A stretch of 64,000 nt of DNA from an uncultured Parabacteroides sp. (lineage in GTDB: Bacteria; Bacteroidota; Bacteroidia; Bacteroidales; Tannerellaceae), in NCBI GenBank assembly GCA_949296075.1, contig CASFNG010000009.1, positions 1 through 64,000 of the forward strand, in the 5' to 3' direction. Made by a program: the position numbers and the translations under genes. Of this stretch, positions 1 to 11,500 are shown piece by piece (the first letter of the stretch is position 1; every line of letters starts with the position of its first letter). The notes under the pieces were generated by a model, which searched no databases, had not been told where the DNA came from, and worked only from the letters and a program-made list of their open reading frames with translations.

Positions 1-63
1 CACTGCCCACGCATCCATCGGCAGGTGTAGCAGGGAAAGCGTTCCCTCGCAGCCGTGGGAATC

Positions 64-136
64 GCGGAAGTAGCTCAGGTGATAGAGCATTAGCCTTCCA
101 AGCTGAGGGTCGCGGGTTTGAGTCCCGTCTTCCGCT
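64..136 (+). tRNA. tRNA-Gly (anticodon TCC)
   Basis: A 73-nt cloverleaf. The acceptor stem GCGGAAG (64-70) pairs with CTTCCGC (129-135). The anticodon arm is TTAGC-CTTCCAA-GCTGA, giving anticodon TCC, and the T-arm contains GGGTTTGAGTCCC. It reads glycine GGA/GGG codons. The CCA end is not encoded, as is usual in Bacteroidetes. It is the first of two tRNA genes directly upstream of tuf and is probably co-transcribed with it. Bases 1-63 upstream hold nothing I can identify. Confidence 0.95.
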
Positions 137-147
137 CTAAATATCTT

Positions 148-219
<72 letters not shown>

Positions 220-270
220 CGACTTTTTCGAGAGAACATGATCATTAATCAAATAAAGAACAATTAAGTT

Positions 271-1458
271 ATGGCAAAAGAGAAATTTGACAGATCGAAA
301 CCACATGTGAACATTGGTACGATTGGTCACGTTGACCACGGTAAAACGACTTTGACGGCCGCTATCACGACCGTGTTGGCAAAGCAAGGTCTTTCTGAGT
401 TGCGTTCGTTCGATTCTATCGATAACGCTCCGGAGGAGAAAGAGAGAGGTATTACGATTAACACGTCTCACGTAGAGTACCAGACCGCTAATCGTCACTA
501 CGCTCACGTTGACTGCCCGGGTCACGCCGACTATGTGAAGAACATGGTAACCGGTGCAGCCCAGATGGATGGCGCTATCATCGTAGTAGCCGCAACTGAT
601 GGTCCTATGCCTCAAACTCGCGAGCACATCCTTTTGGCTCGTCAGGTAAACGTTCCGAAGTTGGTTGTTTTCATGAACAAGTGCGATATGGTTGACGATG
701 AGGAGATGCTGGAGCTGGTTGAGATGGAGATGAGAGAGTTGCTCTCTTTCTACGGTTTCGATGGCGACAACACACCGATCATCCGCGGTTCCGCTCTGGG
801 TGCCTTGAACGGCGATCCGAAGTGGGAGGCTAAGATCATGGAGCTTATGGACGCTTGCGATACTTGGATTCCGCTGCCTCCGCGTGAGGTTGACAAGCCT
901 TTCTTGATGCCGATCGAGGACGTGTTCTCTATCACGGGTCGTGGTACCGTTGTTACGGGCCGTATCGAGACGGGTGTCGTTAAGGTTGGTGAGGAGATCC
1001 AGATCATCGGTCTGGGCGCTGACGGCAAGAAGTCTGTCGTTACGGGTGTCGAGATGTTCCGTAAGTTGCTCGACCAAGGTGAGGCAGGTGACAACGTAGG
1101 TCTGTTGCTTCGCGGTATCGACAAGAACGAGGTTAAGCGTGGTATGGTAATCTGCCACCCGGGTCAGGTTAAGGAGCACTCCAAGTTCAAGGCTGAGGTT
1201 TATATCCTGAAGAAGGAAGAGGGTGGACGTCACACTCCGTTCCACAACAAGTATCGTCCTCAGTTCTATATCCGTACGTTGGACGTTACCGGTGAGATCA
1301 CTTTGCCGGAAGGCACTGAGATGGTAATGCCGGGCGATAACGTAACGATCGAGGTAGAGTTGATCTATCCGGTTGCATGTAGCGTAGGTTTGCGTTTCGC
1401 TATCCGCGAGGGTGGACGTACGGTAGGTGCCGGCCAGATCACTGAGTTGGAGAACTAA
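271..1458 (+). CDS. tuf: Translation elongation factor Tu
   Basis: A GTPase that delivers aminoacyl-tRNA to the ribosomal A site in the cytoplasm. The 395-aa length is normal. The G1 P-loop GHVDHGKT is at residues 19-26, the switch region contains RGITI, G3 is DCPGH (about 81-85) and G4 is NKCD (about 136-139), followed by the two beta-barrel domains. The N-terminus [20 protein letters not shown] is typical. Only one copy is seen here. It lies between tRNA-Thr and tRNA-Trp, and a strong hairpin at 1485-1512 follows the stop codon. Confidence 0.99.
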   Translation: MAKEKFDRSKPHVNIGTIGHVDHGKTTLTAAITTVLAKQGLSELRSFDSIDNAPEEKERGITINTSHVEYQTANRHYAHVDCPGHADYVKNMVTGAAQMDGAIIVVAATDGPMPQTREHILLARQVNVPKLVVFMNKCDMVDDEEMLELVEMEMRELLSFYGFDGDNTPIIRGSALGALNGDPKWEAKIMELMDACDTWIPLPPREVDKPFLMPIEDVFSITGRGTVVTGRIETGVVKVGEEIQIIGLGADGKKSVVTGVEMFRKLLDQGEAGDNVGLLLRGIDKNEVKRGMVICHPGQVKEHSKFKAEVYILKKEEGGRHTPFHNKYRPQFYIRTLDVTGEITLPEGTEMVMPGDNVTIEVELIYPVACSVGLRFAIREGGRTVGAGQITELEN

Positions 1459-1484
1459 TCATAAGTATATTAGATACTTCATTC

Positions 1485-1515
1485 ATAGCCAGCCTTCTCA
1501 TAGGCTGGCTATTTT
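1485..1515 (+). terminator. Hairpin after tuf
   Basis: An 11-bp perfect stem, ATAGCCAGCCT (1485-1495) with AGGCTGGCTAT (1502-1512), has a 6-nt loop and is followed by TTTT. It lies directly against the 5' end of tRNA-Trp, so it may act as a partial terminator or a processing signal between tuf and the tRNA-Trp/secE transcript. Confidence 0.75.
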
Positions 1516-1588
1516 ACGGAAGTAGCTCAGTCGGTAGAGCACTGGTCTCCAAAACCAGGTGTCGGGAGTTCGAGCCTCTCCTTCCGTG
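1516..1588 (+). tRNA. tRNA-Trp (anticodon CCA)
   Basis: A 73-nt cloverleaf with acceptor stem ACGGAAG (1516-1522) paired to CTTCCGT (1581-1587). The anticodon arm CTGGT-CTCCAAA-ACCAG gives CCA, decoding UGG. It lies between tuf and secE, the conserved position in many bacteria including Bacteroidetes. Confidence 0.96.
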
Positions 1589-1605
1589 CTAAATCTATAG
1601 ATTCG

Positions 1606-1800
1606 ATGAAAAAGATAATTACTTATATTAAGGAATCTTATAACGAGCTTGTTTATAAAGTTTCTTGGCCTACTAGGGCAGAGCTCTCTAATAGTGCGGT
1701 GGTCGTTATGTTTGCTTCCCTTATCATCGCCGCATTGATCTTTGTCATTGACGCCTGTTTCGAGGCTGTTATGCGTTTCTTCTACAATCAAATTTTCTAA
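1606..1800 (+). CDS. secE: Preprotein translocase subunit SecE
   Basis: The essential small clamp subunit of the SecYEG inner-membrane channel. At 64 aa it is the short, single-span form typical of non-enteric bacteria. The conserved amphipathic segment KVSWPTRAEL is at about residues 18-27, followed by one hydrophobic helix (about 32-55). It begins 17 nt after tRNA-Trp and is followed 12 nt later by nusG, the universal secE-nusG pair. Confidence 0.97.
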   Translation: MKKIITYIKESYNELVYKVSWPTRAELSNSAVVVMFASLIIAALIFVIDACFEAVMRFFYNQIF

Positions 1801-1812
1801 TCGTTTTAAGGT

Positions 1813-2355
1813 ATGTCTGACGTCCAGAAAAAGTTTTACGTTCTGCGAGCCATCAGTGGCAAGGAGAACAAGGTACGGGAATATCTTGAGGCAGAGTTGA
1901 AGAATACAGATCTGGGAGAATACGTTTCGCAAGTCTTGATCCCGACCGAGAAAACCTTTACCGTACGTAATGGCAAGAAAGTCATGAAAGAAAGAGCCTA
2001 CTTGCCGGGTTATGTGTTGGTGGAGGCCGCGTTGGTCGGTGAGGTGGCCCATAGGTTACGCAACATCCCTAATGTGATCGGTTTCTTGGGTGGCTCAGAC
2101 ACCCCGGTTCCGTTGCGGCCGGCAGAGGTGAGCCGGATATTGGGTACGGTCGATTCCCTGCAAGAGCAGGACGATGATCTGGATATCCAGTTCTATGTCG
2201 GGGAGAACGTGAAGATAACCTTTGGCCCGTTCAGCGGATTTACGGGTGTCATCGAGGAGGTCAACGCCGAGAAAAAGAAACTCAAGGTAATGGTCAAGGT
2301 CTTCGGGCGCAAGACCCCGCTTGAGTTGGGTTATATGCAAGTGGAGAAAGAGTAA
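1813..2355 (+). CDS. nusG: Transcription termination/antitermination factor NusG
   Basis: Binds the RNA polymerase clamp and couples transcription to Rho and the ribosome. At 180 aa it has the NGN domain over about residues 1-110 and a C-terminal KOW domain (GPFSGFTGVIEEVN, about 137-150). It lacks the extra inserted domain found in some NusG paralogues such as UpxY-type capsule regulators, so it is the housekeeping copy. It lies between secE and rplK in one operon. Confidence 0.97.
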   Translation: MSDVQKKFYVLRAISGKENKVREYLEAELKNTDLGEYVSQVLIPTEKTFTVRNGKKVMKERAYLPGYVLVEAALVGEVAHRLRNIPNVIGFLGGSDTPVPLRPAEVSRILGTVDSLQEQDDDLDIQFYVGENVKITFGPFSGFTGVIEEVNAEKKKLKVMVKVFGRKTPLELGYMQVEKE

Positions 2356-2421
2356 GCGCTCTGGTTACGAAAAGCGCGGCCCTCTTTCGGTTATTGTGTT
2401 CTATATCTAAAATTCAAACAA

Positions 2422-2865
2422 ATGGCTAAAGAAGTTGCTGGACAAATCAAATTGCAGATTAAAGGAGGAGCAGCAAACCCTTCTCCCCCAGTAGGACCTG
2501 CCTTAGGTTCTAAGGGTATTAATATTATGGAGTTTTGCAAGCAATTTAATGCCAAGACCCAAGACAAGGCTGGTAAGGTATTGCCTGTCGTGATCACTTA
2601 CTATGCCGATAAGTCTTTCGACTTTGTCGTTAAAACTCCTCCTGTGGCCATCCAGTTGTTGGAAGCTACCAAGAAGAAGAGTGGTTCCGCTCAGCCTAAC
2701 CGTAACAAGATCGCCGAGATCACTTGGGATCAGGTGAAGGCTATCGCGGAGGACAAGTTGGTCGATTTGAACTGCTTTACCGTGGAGTCGGCCATGAGAA
2801 TGGTTGCCGGTACGGCCAGAAGCATGGGTATCACTGTTAAAGGGACATTCCCGGGTAATAATTAA
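2422..2865 (+). CDS. rplK: 50S ribosomal protein L11
   Basis: Binds 23S rRNA at the GTPase-associated centre together with L10 and L12. At 147 aa it is full length. The N-terminal motif [17 protein letters not shown] (about 15-31) contains the proline-rich hinge targeted by thiostrepton-class antibiotics. It is first in the L11-L1-L10-L12 group, 66 nt after nusG, with L1 following 15 nt downstream. Confidence 0.98.
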   Translation: MAKEVAGQIKLQIKGGAANPSPPVGPALGSKGINIMEFCKQFNAKTQDKAGKVLPVVITYYADKSFDFVVKTPPVAIQLLEATKKKSGSAQPNRNKIAEITWDQVKAIAEDKLVDLNCFTVESAMRMVAGTARSMGITVKGTFPGNN

Positions 2866-2880
2866 TAAACTTCAATTGAG

Positions 2881-3579
2881 ATGAGTAAACTTACAAAGAA
2901 TCAAAAGTTGGCTTTGGGCAAGATTGAAGCTGGGAAAGCATATACATTGCGGGAGGCCGCTGAACTGGTAAAGGAGATCACCACTACCAAGTTTGACGCT
3001 TCCGTGGATGTGGATGTCCGTTTGGGTGTTGACCCTCGTAAGGCCAATCAGATGGTGAGAGGCGTGGTTTCATTGCCTCACGGTACAGGAAAGCAGGTCC
3101 GGGTTCTCGCATTATGTACTCCCGACAAGGAGGCCGAGGCCACTGAGGCTGGGGCAGACTATGTCGGCCTGGAAGAATATATCGAGAAGATCAAAGGTGG
3201 ATGGACAGATGTTGACGTGATCATCACGATGCCGTCCGTGATGGGTAAGATCGGTGCCCTGGGTCGTGTCCTGGGTCCGCGCGGCTTGATGCCGAACCCG
3301 AAGAGCGGTACGGTAACGAATGAGATCGGTAACGCCGTGAAGGAGGTTAAGCAAGGCAAGATCGACTTCAAGGTGGATAAGAGCGGTATCGTTCATACCT
3401 CCATCGGTAAGGTGTCTTTCACGCCGGATCAGATCCGGGATAACGCGAAAGAGTTCATCTTGACCTTGATCAAGTTGAAACCTACTGCGGCTAAAGGTGC
3501 TTATATAAAGAGTATTTATCTTTCTAGTACGATGAGTGCGGGTATCAAGATCGATCCGAAGTCAGTTGAGGAAAACTAA
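2881..3579 (+). CDS. rplA: 50S ribosomal protein L1
   Basis: Forms the L1 stalk, which moves deacylated tRNA out of the E site. At 232 aa it has the signature [18 protein letters not shown] near residues 129-146. In other bacteria L1 also represses its own operon by binding an mRNA mimic of its rRNA site. I could not identify such a site with confidence in the nusG-rplK gap. It sits 13 nt upstream of rplJ. Confidence 0.98.
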   Translation: MSKLTKNQKLALGKIEAGKAYTLREAAELVKEITTTKFDASVDVDVRLGVDPRKANQMVRGVVSLPHGTGKQVRVLALCTPDKEAEATEAGADYVGLEEYIEKIKGGWTDVDVIITMPSVMGKIGALGRVLGPRGLMPNPKSGTVTNEIGNAVKEVKQGKIDFKVDKSGIVHTSIGKVSFTPDQIRDNAKEFILTLIKLKPTAAKGAYIKSIYLSSTMSAGIKIDPKSVEEN

Positions 3580-3592
3580 AAACGATTGAACA

Positions 3593-4123
3593 ATGAGAAA
3601 GGAAGATAAAGGAACTGTTATAGCTCAATTAACCGAGATACTGAAGGAATATCCTAACTTCTACCTGACGGACATCGAGGCGTTGGACGCCGAGAAAACC
3701 AGCCAGTTGAGAAAGGCATGTTTCAAGCATGAGGTTAAGTTAGTCGTTGTCAAGAATAACTTGATGAAGAAGGCGTTGGAGAACATAGAGGGTGACTTCT
3801 CTAGTCTTGACGCTCTGCTCAAGGGCAATACGGCCGTGATGTTCTCACATACCGCTAACGCCCCCGCTCGCCTGATCAAGGATTTTACTAAGGATGCCAA
3901 GAAGGATCAACCCGTTAAGCCGTACTTGAAGGGAGCTTATGTGCAAGAGAGCTTCTACATTGGTGCGGAGAACTTGGATGCATTGGTAAATATCAAGAGC
4001 AAGAACGAGCTTATCGCCGACGTTATCGCCCTGTTGGAGTCTCCGGCGAAGAACGTTATCTCCGCTCTTCAGTCATCAGGACAAACTATCCATGGCTTGT
4101 TGAAGACTTTGGAGGAAAGATAA
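3593..4123 (+). CDS. rplJ: 50S ribosomal protein L10
   Basis: The base of the ribosomal stalk: the N-terminal domain binds 23S rRNA and the C-terminal helix carries L12 dimers. The 176-aa length is normal. The N-terminus MRKEDKGTVIAQLTEIL fits the family. It begins only 13 nt after rplA, leaving little room for the long autoregulatory L10 leader known in Escherichia coli. Confidence 0.97.
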   Translation: MRKEDKGTVIAQLTEILKEYPNFYLTDIEALDAEKTSQLRKACFKHEVKLVVVKNNLMKKALENIEGDFSSLDALLKGNTAVMFSHTANAPARLIKDFTKDAKKDQPVKPYLKGAYVQESFYIGAENLDALVNIKSKNELIADVIALLESPAKNVISALQSSGQTIHGLLKTLEER

Positions 4124-4177
4124 TTTTTTTATAAACATCACATTCACACAGTAAATAATCATTTAAATCATACAAAA

Positions 4178-4555
4178 ATGGCAGATTTGAAAGCTTTTGC
4201 AGAACAATTAGTGAACTTGACCGTTAAAGAGGTAAGCGAATTGGCTACTATCCTGAAAGAAGAGTACGGTATCGAACCTGCTGCCGCTGCTGTCGCAGTA
4301 GCTGGCCCCGCCGCTGGTGGCGCTGCTGCCGCTGCTGAGGAGAAGACTTCTTTCGATGTTGTATTGAAAGCAGCCGGTGCTAACAAGTTGGCTATCGTTA
4401 AGTTAGTTAAGGAATTAACTGGTCTTGGCTTGAAAGAGGCTAAGGATATGGTAGATAACGCTCCGAGCGCGATCAAGGAGGGTATCGCTAAAGCTGACGC
4501 TGAAGCATTGAAGAAACAGTTGGAAGAGGCTGGGGCTGAAGTTGAGCTTAAATAG
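4178..4555 (+). CDS. rplL: 50S ribosomal protein L7/L12
   Basis: The mobile stalk protein that recruits translational GTPases. At 125 aa it has an N-terminal dimerisation region, an Ala/Gly-rich hinge (about 38-53) and the conserved C-terminal domain, including the motif [14 protein letters not shown] 54-nt AT-rich spacer separates it from rplJ. A strong terminator-like hairpin follows at 4583-4621, before rpoB. Confidence 0.98.
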   Translation: MADLKAFAEQLVNLTVKEVSELATILKEEYGIEPAAAAVAVAGPAAGGAAAAAEEKTSFDVVLKAAGANKLAIVKLVKELTGLGLKEAKDMVDNAPSAIKEGIAKADAEALKKQLEEAGAEVELK

Positions 4556-4582
4556 TATTTATGACCTGGTCTCCAGGGATAT

Positions 4583-4621
4583 GGTTAAGAGTCTCCGGAT
4601 ACGAAGACTCTTAACCTTTTT
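4583..4621 (+). terminator. Attenuator between rplL and rpoB
   Basis: A perfect 12-bp stem, GGTTAAGAGTCT (4583-4594) with AGACTCTTAACC (4605-4616), has a 10-nt loop and is followed by five Ts. It stands between rplL and rpoB, the position of the partial terminator that in E. coli lets ribosomal proteins be made in excess over RNA polymerase. That it is leaky is inferred from position, because no clear promoter is visible before rpoB. Confidence 0.88.
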
Positions 4622-4661
4622 GTGTCTATAATTTCAATAAGTTCAATTAATTCCTTACTAG

Positions 4662-7600
4662 ATGTCTTCAACAGCTGAAAACCAAAGAGTTAATTTCGCT
4701 TCGATAAAGAATCAATTCCCATATCCGGACTTTCTCGAAGTTCAATTGAAGTCGTTCCAGGACTTTCTTCAACTTGACACCCCTCCCGAGAAGAGGAAGA
4801 AGGAGGGATTGTATAAGGTGTTCGCGGAGAATTTCCCGATAGCGGATACCCGTAACAATTTTGTGTTGGAGTTCTTGGATTATTATATAGATCCACCTCG
4901 TTATACGATCGATGAGTGTATCGCCCGCGGCTTGACGTATAGTGTGCCCCTGAAGGCGAAATTGAAGTTGTATTGCACTGATCCGGATCATGAGGACTTT
5001 GACACGGTGGTGCAGGATGTATATCTGGGGCCGATCCCGTATATGACGGAAAGGGGAACCTTCGTGATCAACGGTGCTGAGCGTGTTGTCGTATCGCAGT
5101 TGCATCGTTCGCCTGGCGTTTTCTTTGGGCAAAGCACGCACGCGAACGGCACGAAGCTGTATTCCGCGCGTATCATCCCGTTCAAGGGCTCGTGGATAGA
5201 GTTCGCGACGGACATCAACAACGTGATGTACGCTTACATCGACCGTAAGAAGAAATTGCCCGTGACGACGCTGTTGAGGGCTATCGGGTTCGAGAGCGAC
5301 CGGGATATCCTGGAGATCTTCAACCTGGCGGAAGAGGTCAAGGTGACGAAGACGAACCTGAAAAAATACATTGGTCGTAAGCTGGCGGCCCGTGTCTTGA
5401 AGACTTGGGTCGAGGACTTCGTGGATGAGGACACTGGTGAGGTAGTTTCCATTGAGCGTAATGACGTGATCATTGACCGCGAGTCGGTATTGGACAGCGA
5501 GAATATAGAGGCAATCTTGGACTCGGGGACGCAGAATATCTTGCTGCACCGCGAAGACCAGAACCTGTCTGACTATGCCATTATATATAATACGCTTCAG
5601 AAAGACCCGAGTAACTCGGAGAAGGAGGCGGTGCTCTATATCTACCGTCAGCTGAGAAACGCGGAGCCGGCCGACGAGGTCAGCGCGCGTGAGGTGATCA
5701 CGAACCTTTTCTTCTCGGAGAAGCGTTATGATTTAGGTGAGGTAGGACGCTACCGGATCAACAAGAAACTGGGCCTTACCACAAGCGCGGATATAAAGGT
5801 CCTGACAAAAGAAGATATTATAGAGATCATCAAGTACCTGATCGAGTTGATCAACTCGAAGGCGATCGTTGATGATATTGACCATTTGAGCAACCGTCGT
5901 GTGCGTACGGTTGGCGAGCAGCTGTATAACCAATTCGGCATTGGCTTGGCTCGTATGTCGCGTACGGTGCGCGAGCGCATGAACGTACGTGATAATGAGG
6001 TGTTCACGCCGATTGACTTGATCAACGCGAAGACGATCTCTTCGGTTGTCAACTCGTTCTTCGGCACGAATGCCTTGTCGCAATTCATGGACCAGACGAA
6101 CCCGCTGGCGGAGATCACGCACAAGCGTCGTCTGTCCGCCTTGGGACCGGGTGGTCTGTCGAGAGAGCGCGCCGGATTCGAGGTGCGCGACGTTCACTAT
6201 ACCCATTATGGCCGTCTGTGCCCGATCGAGACGCCTGAGGGACCGAACATCGGTTTGATCTCCTCCTTGTGCGTATACGCGAAGATCAATGACCTAGGCT
6301 TTATCGCCACGCCTTATCGCAAGGTGGTGGACGGCAAGGTGGACTTCTCGGAAGAAGGCTTGCAATATTATACGGCGGAGGAAGAGGAAGAGCTGACGAT
6401 CGCGCAGGGTAACGCCCCGTTGGATGACGAGGGACGCTTTATCCGGGATAAGGTAAAGGCTCGTTTCGAGGCCGATTTCCCGGTTGTCCCGCCTTCGGAG
6501 GTGGACTTGATGGACGTGGCTCCGCAGCAGATCGCCTCTATCGCGGCTTCCTTGATTCCTTTCTTGGAGCACGACGACGCGAACCGCGCCTTGATGGGAT
6601 CGAACATGATGCGCCAGGCGGTTCCCTTGTTGCGCACGGATGCCCCGATCGTGGGGACGGGTATCGAGGCTCAGGTGGCCCGCGACTCCCGTACGCAGAT
6701 CATCGCCGAGCGCGAGGGCGAGGTGGTGTTCGTGGACGCTACTTGTATCAAGATTAAATATGACCGCACGGAGGACGAGGAGTTCGTCAGCTTCGAGGAC
6801 GCGGTCAAGACATATACGATCCCGAAATGGCGTAAGACGAACCAGAGCACGACGGTCGATCTGCGACCGATCTGCCATCGCGGCCAGCGGGTGAAGGCCG
6901 GGGATATCCTGACGGAAGGATATTCCACCCAGAATGGCGAGCTTGCCTTGGGACGTAACGTCAAGGTGGCTTACATGCCGTGGAAGGGATATAACTATGA
7001 GGATGCTATCGTATTGAACGAGCGCATGGTGCGCGAGGATTTCTTCACCTCTGTCCATGTGGATGAGTATATACTGGAGGTTCGCGAGACGAAGCGCGGT
7101 ATGGAGGAACTTACCTCTGACATCCCGAACGTCAGCGAGGAGGCCACGAAAGACTTGGATGAGAGAGGTATCGTGAGGGTCGGCGCCCGCATCGAGCCGG
7201 GTGACATCCTGATCGGTAAGATCACCCCGAAGGGTGAGTCGGATCCCTCGCCGGAGGAGAAGCTGTTGCGCGCGATCTTCGGGGATAAGGCGGGCGACGT
7301 GAAAGACGCCTCCTTGAAGGCTACCCCGTCGTTGCGCGGCGTGGTGATCGAGACCGCCCTGTTCTCTAAAGCAGTCAAGAAGCGTAAGTCGAGATTGACC
7401 GACAAGGCGATTCTCCCGAAACTTGACGAGGAATACGAGGAAAAGATGGCAGCTTTGAAGAATTTGTTGGTCGAGAAATTATTAGTCCTTACGAGCGGCA
7501 AGGTTTCGCAGGGCGTCAAGGACTACATGAATACGGAGATCATCGCTAAAGGCGCCAAATTCAGCCGCAAGGCTTTGGAGGATCTGGATTATAACGCGGT

Positions 7601-8474
7601 TCAGGTCAGCAAATGGACGGCCGACGCCCAGAAGAATGAGCTCATCAAGCAGGTTATCCTGAATTACCTGAAGAAGTACAAGGAGCTGGACGCTGAGCTG
7701 AGACGCAAGAAGTTCGACTTGACGATCGGCGACGAGCTGCCTACGGGTATCGTGCAGATGGCGAAGGTTTATATCGCCAAGAAGCGTAAGATCCAGGTGG
7801 GCGATAAGATGGCCGGCCGCCACGGTAATAAGGGTATCGTCTCCAAGATCGTCCGCCAGGAGGATATGCCGTTCCTGGAGGATGGTACGCCGGTGGATAT
7901 TTGCTTGAACCCGCTGGGTGTGCCCTCCCGTATGAACCTGGGGCAGATCTTCGAGGCCGTGTTAGGCTGGGCCGGACGTGAGTTGGATGTCAAGTTCGCC
8001 ACGCCGATCTTCGATGGCGCTACCTTGGACGACTTGAACGAGTGGACAGACAAGGCGGGGCTTCCCCGTTATGGAAAGACTTACCTGTATGACGGAGGGA
8101 CGGGTGAGCGTTTCGACCAGCCGGCCACGGTGGGCGTGACCTACTTCCTGAAGCTGGGTCACATGGTTGACGATAAGATGCACGCCCGTTCGATCGGACC
8201 GTACTCCTTGATCACGCAACAGCCGCTGGGCGGTAAGGCCCAATTCGGTGGCCAGCGCTTCGGAGAGATGGAGGTTTGGGCACTGGAGGCTTTCGGCGCC
8301 GCACATGTGCTCCAGGAGATCCTTACGATTAAGTCGGACGACGTTGTCGGACGTTCTAAGGCTTATGAGGCGATCGTGAAGGGCGACCCGATGCCACAGC
8401 CGGGTATCCCTGAGTCCCTGAATGTGTTATTGCACGAGCTGCGAGGCCTCGGGCTGAGTTTCACTTTGGATTAA
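4662..8474 (+). CDS. rpoB: DNA-directed RNA polymerase subunit beta
   Basis: Catalytic core subunit of RNA polymerase. At 1270 aa it is in the usual Bacteroidetes range. The rifampicin pocket around residues 468-500 has the wild-type residues ([19 protein letters not shown], then SALGPGG), so no resistance substitution is visible at the classical sites. Other hallmarks are [32 protein letters not shown] and the C-terminal [21 protein letters not shown]. It is flanked by attenuator hairpins on both sides. Confidence 0.99.
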   Translation: MSSTAENQRVNFASIKNQFPYPDFLEVQLKSFQDFLQLDTPPEKRKKEGLYKVFAENFPIADTRNNFVLEFLDYYIDPPRYTIDECIARGLTYSVPLKAKLKLYCTDPDHEDFDTVVQDVYLGPIPYMTERGTFVINGAERVVVSQLHRSPGVFFGQSTHANGTKLYSARIIPFKGSWIEFATDINNVMYAYIDRKKKLPVTTLLRAIGFESDRDILEIFNLAEEVKVTKTNLKKYIGRKLAARVLKTWVEDFVDEDTGEVVSIERNDVIIDRESVLDSENIEAILDSGTQNILLHREDQNLSDYAIIYNTLQKDPSNSEKEAVLYIYRQLRNAEPADEVSAREVITNLFFSEKRYDLGEVGRYRINKKLGLTTSADIKVLTKEDIIEIIKYLIELINSKAIVDDIDHLSNRRVRTVGEQLYNQFGIGLARMSRTVRERMNVRDNEVFTPIDLINAKTISSVVNSFFGTNALSQFMDQTNPLAEITHKRRLSALGPGGLSRERAGFEVRDVHYTHYGRLCPIETPEGPNIGLISSLCVYAKINDLGFIATPYRKVVDGKVDFSEEGLQYYTAEEEEELTIAQGNAPLDDEGRFIRDKVKARFEADFPVVPPSEVDLMDVAPQQIASIAASLIPFLEHDDANRALMGSNMMRQAVPLLRTDAPIVGTGIEAQVARDSRTQIIAEREGEVVFVDATCIKIKYDRTEDEEFVSFEDAVKTYTIPKWRKTNQSTTVDLRPICHRGQRVKAGDILTEGYSTQNGELALGRNVKVAYMPWKGYNYEDAIVLNERMVREDFFTSVHVDEYILEVRETKRGMEELTSDIPNVSEEATKDLDERGIVRVGARIEPGDILIGKITPKGESDPSPEEKLLRAIFGDKAGDVKDASLKATPSLRGVVIETALFSKAVKKRKSRLTDKAILPKLDEEYEEKMAALKNLLVEKLLVLTSGKVSQGVKDYMNTEIIAKGAKFSRKALEDLDYNAVQVSKWTADAQKNELIKQVILNYLKKYKELDAELRRKKFDLTIGDELPTGIVQMAKVYIAKKRKIQVGDKMAGRHGNKGIVSKIVRQEDMPFLEDGTPVDICLNPLGVPSRMNLGQIFEAVLGWAGRELDVKFATPIFDGATLDDLNEWTDKAGLPRYGKTYLYDGGTGERFDQPATVGVTYFLKLGHMVDDKMHARSIGPYSLITQQPLGGKAQFGGQRFGEMEVWALEAFGAAHVLQEILTIKSDDVVGRSKAYEAIVKGDPMPQPGIPESLNVLLHELRGLGLSFTLD

Positions 8475-8491
8475 TTCTATAATAATAAAAG

Positions 8492-8523
8492 AAAGTGGAT
8501 AGGCTTCGGCCTATCTGCTTTTC
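8492..8523 (+). terminator. UUCG-capped hairpin between rpoB and rpoC
   Basis: GATAGGC (8498-8504) pairs with GCCTATC (8509-8515) around a UUCG tetraloop. The stem extends outward through G-U and A-T pairs to about 8492/8521 and ends in TTTT. It has the form of an intrinsic terminator. Because rpoC must be transcribed, it is probably a partial terminator or a processing/stability element. Confidence 0.8.
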
Positions 8524-8552
8524 CTGTCGATAACTCTTTATAAATAAATAAT

Positions 8553-11500
8553 ATGGCCTTTAGAAAAGAAAACAAGATAAAGAGTAACTTTTCAAAAATA
8601 ACCATCGGTCTGGCGTCGCCCGAGGAGATCTTGGAGAACTCCAGCGGTGAGGTCTTGAAGCCGGAAACGATTAACTATCGTACGTATAAGCCTGAGCGCG
8701 ACGGCTTGTTCTGTGAACGTATCTTTGGCCCGATCAAGGATTATGAGTGCCATTGCGGTAAATACAAGCGCATCCGTTATAAAGGGATCGTCTGCGACCG
8801 TTGCGGCGTGGAGGTCACTGAGAAGAAAGTGCGCCGCGAGCGTATGGGGCATATCCACTTGGTGGTGCCTGTCGCCCATATCTGGTACTTCCGTTCCTTG
8901 CCTAATAAGATCGGTTACTTGTTAGGCTTGCCTACCAAGAAATTGGATTCCATCATTTACTACGAGCGTTACGTGGTGATCCAGCCGGGGTGCGTGGACA
9001 CGGTAGCCGAGCTGGATTTGCTCTCGGAAGAGGAGTATCTGGACATCCTTGACAACCTGCCACGGGAGAACCAGCTCTTGGAGGATTCGGATCCGAACAA
9101 GTTTATCGCCAAGATCGGAGCGGAGGCGGTTTATGACCTGCTTGCCCGTCTGGACCTGGACTCTCTTTCCTATGAGTTGCGCCACCGCGCGAGCACGGAC
9201 AGCTCCCAGCAGCGGAAGAACGAGGCGTTGAAACGCCTTCAGGTCGTAGAGTCGTTCCGCGCTTCCAAGGGTCGCAACAAGCCGGAGTGGATGATCATGA
9301 AGGTGATCCCGGTCATCCCGCCCGAGTTACGTCCGTTGGTTCCGCTGGATGGTGGGCGTTTCGCCACTTCCGACCTGAATGATCTGTACCGTCGGGTGAT
9401 TATCCGTAATAATCGCTTGAAACGGCTGATCGACATCAAGGCTCCGGAGGTTATCTTGCGGAACGAGAAACGTATGCTTCAGGAGGCCGTGGATTCGTTG
9501 TTCGACAACTCCCGCAAGTCAAGCGCGGTGAAGACGGACGCTAACCGCCCGTTGAAGTCACTGTCCGACAGCTTGAAAGGAAAGCAAGGACGTTTCCGTC
9601 AGAACCTGTTGGGTAAGCGTGTCGACTACTCCGCCCGTTCAGTGATTGTCGTAGGCCCGGAGTTGAAGATGCATGAGTGCGGCTTGCCTAAGAATATGGC
9701 AGCCGAGCTTTATAAGCCGTTCGTGATCCGTAAGCTGATCGAGCGCGGTATCGTGAAGACGGTTAAGTCTGCCAAGAAGATCGTGGATCGTAAGGAGCCG
9801 GTCGTTTGGGACATTCTGGAATACGTGATGAAAGGTCACCCCGTATTGTTGAACCGTGCCCCGACGCTGCACCGTCTGGGTATCCAAGCCTTCCAGCCGA
9901 AGCTGATCGAGGGTAAGGCTATCCAGCTGCACCCGCTGGCATGTACGGCATTCAACGCCGACTTCGATGGTGACCAGATGGCCGTTCACTTGCCGTTAGG
10001 AAACGAGGCTGTCTTGGAGGCCCAGATGTTGATGCTGGCTTCTCATAATATCTTGAACCCCGCGAATGGAGCACCGATTACCGTGCCGTCGCAGGATATG
10101 GTGTTGGGATTGTATTACATCACGAAGTTGCGTAAGGGGACGCAAGGTGAGAACTTGACGTTCTACGGCCCGGAAGAGGCTACGATCGCCTATAACGAGA
10201 AGAAACTGGACATCCATGCCCCGATCAACGTCTATGTGGAGGATTTGGATGAGAATGGCAATTTGGTGAAGAAAATGGTCAAGACCTCCGTCGGTCGCTT
10301 GATGGTGAACGAGTTTGTCCCGAAAGAGATCGGCTACGTGAATGAGGTTCTTGGCAAGAAGGCGCTCCGAGACATTATCGGACGTGTGATCAAGGCCTGC
10401 GACGTGGCTCGTACGGCCCAGTTCTTGGATGACATCAAGAACTTAGGATATTACATGGCCTTCAAGGGAGGTTTGTCGTTCAACTTGGCCGACGTGCTGA
10501 TCCCGCCTGAGAAAGATGACTTGGTGAAGGAAGGTTATGATGAGGTAGAACAGATCATGGCCAACTATAATATGGGATTCATCACCAACAACGAGCGTTA
10601 CAACCAGATCATTGATACTTGGACGCACGTCAACAGCAAGCTGTCCAATATCTTGATTAAGCAGCTGACGGAGGACAATGATGGCTTTAACTCTATCTAT
10701 ATGATGATGGATTCCGGAGCCCGTGGTTCTAAGGAGCAGATCCGTCAGTTGTCTGGTATGCGTGGTTTGATGGCCAAGCCGCAGAAGAGCGGTGCGGAGG
10801 GTGGACAGATCATCGAGAACCCGATCCTTTCTAACTTCAAGGAGGGCTTGTCGGTGCTGGAGTACTTTATCTCTACCCACGGTGCCCGTAAGGGTTTGGC
10901 CGATACGGCATTGAAAACGGCCGACGCAGGTTACCTGACCCGTCGTCTGGTGGATGTGTCGCATGACGTGATCGTGAACGAGGAGGATTGCGGTACGTTG
11001 CGTGGGTTGGTTTGCACGGAGCTGAAGAACAACGAGGAGGTGATTGCTTCCCTGTATGAGCGAATCTTGGGTCGTGTGTCTGTTCACGACGTGATCCATC
11101 CGATCACGGGTGAGGTGATCGTCCGTGCCGGGGAGGAGATCCGCGAGGACGCCGCGCAGAAGATCCAGGACTCTCCGATCGAGAGCGTGGAGATCCGTTC
11201 CGTATTGACTTGCGAGTCCAAGAAGGGCGTTTGCGCGAAGTGTTACGGACGTAACCTGGCCACGAACCGTATGGTACAGAAAGGTGAGGTGGTCGGCGTG
11301 ATCGCCGCTCAGTCTATCGGTGAGCCGGGTACGCAGTTGACGTTGCGTACGTTCCACGTCGGAGGTATCGCGTCCAATATCGCTACCGAGAATAACATCA
11401 CCTCTAAATATGATGGTATCTTGGAGATCGAGGAACTCCGCGCTGTTGAGGCCGAGGACGAGATCAATGGCAAGAAACACTTGGTGGTGGTCAGCCGCTT

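Noticed and set aside
1-63. Fragment of a further tRNA gene upstream of tRNA-Gly
   Set aside because: No acceptor or T-arm pattern could be aligned in these bases.
2356-2421. L1-binding autoregulatory site before rplK
   Set aside because: Only a weak GCGCT/AGCGC hairpin is visible; the rRNA-like motif could not be identified.
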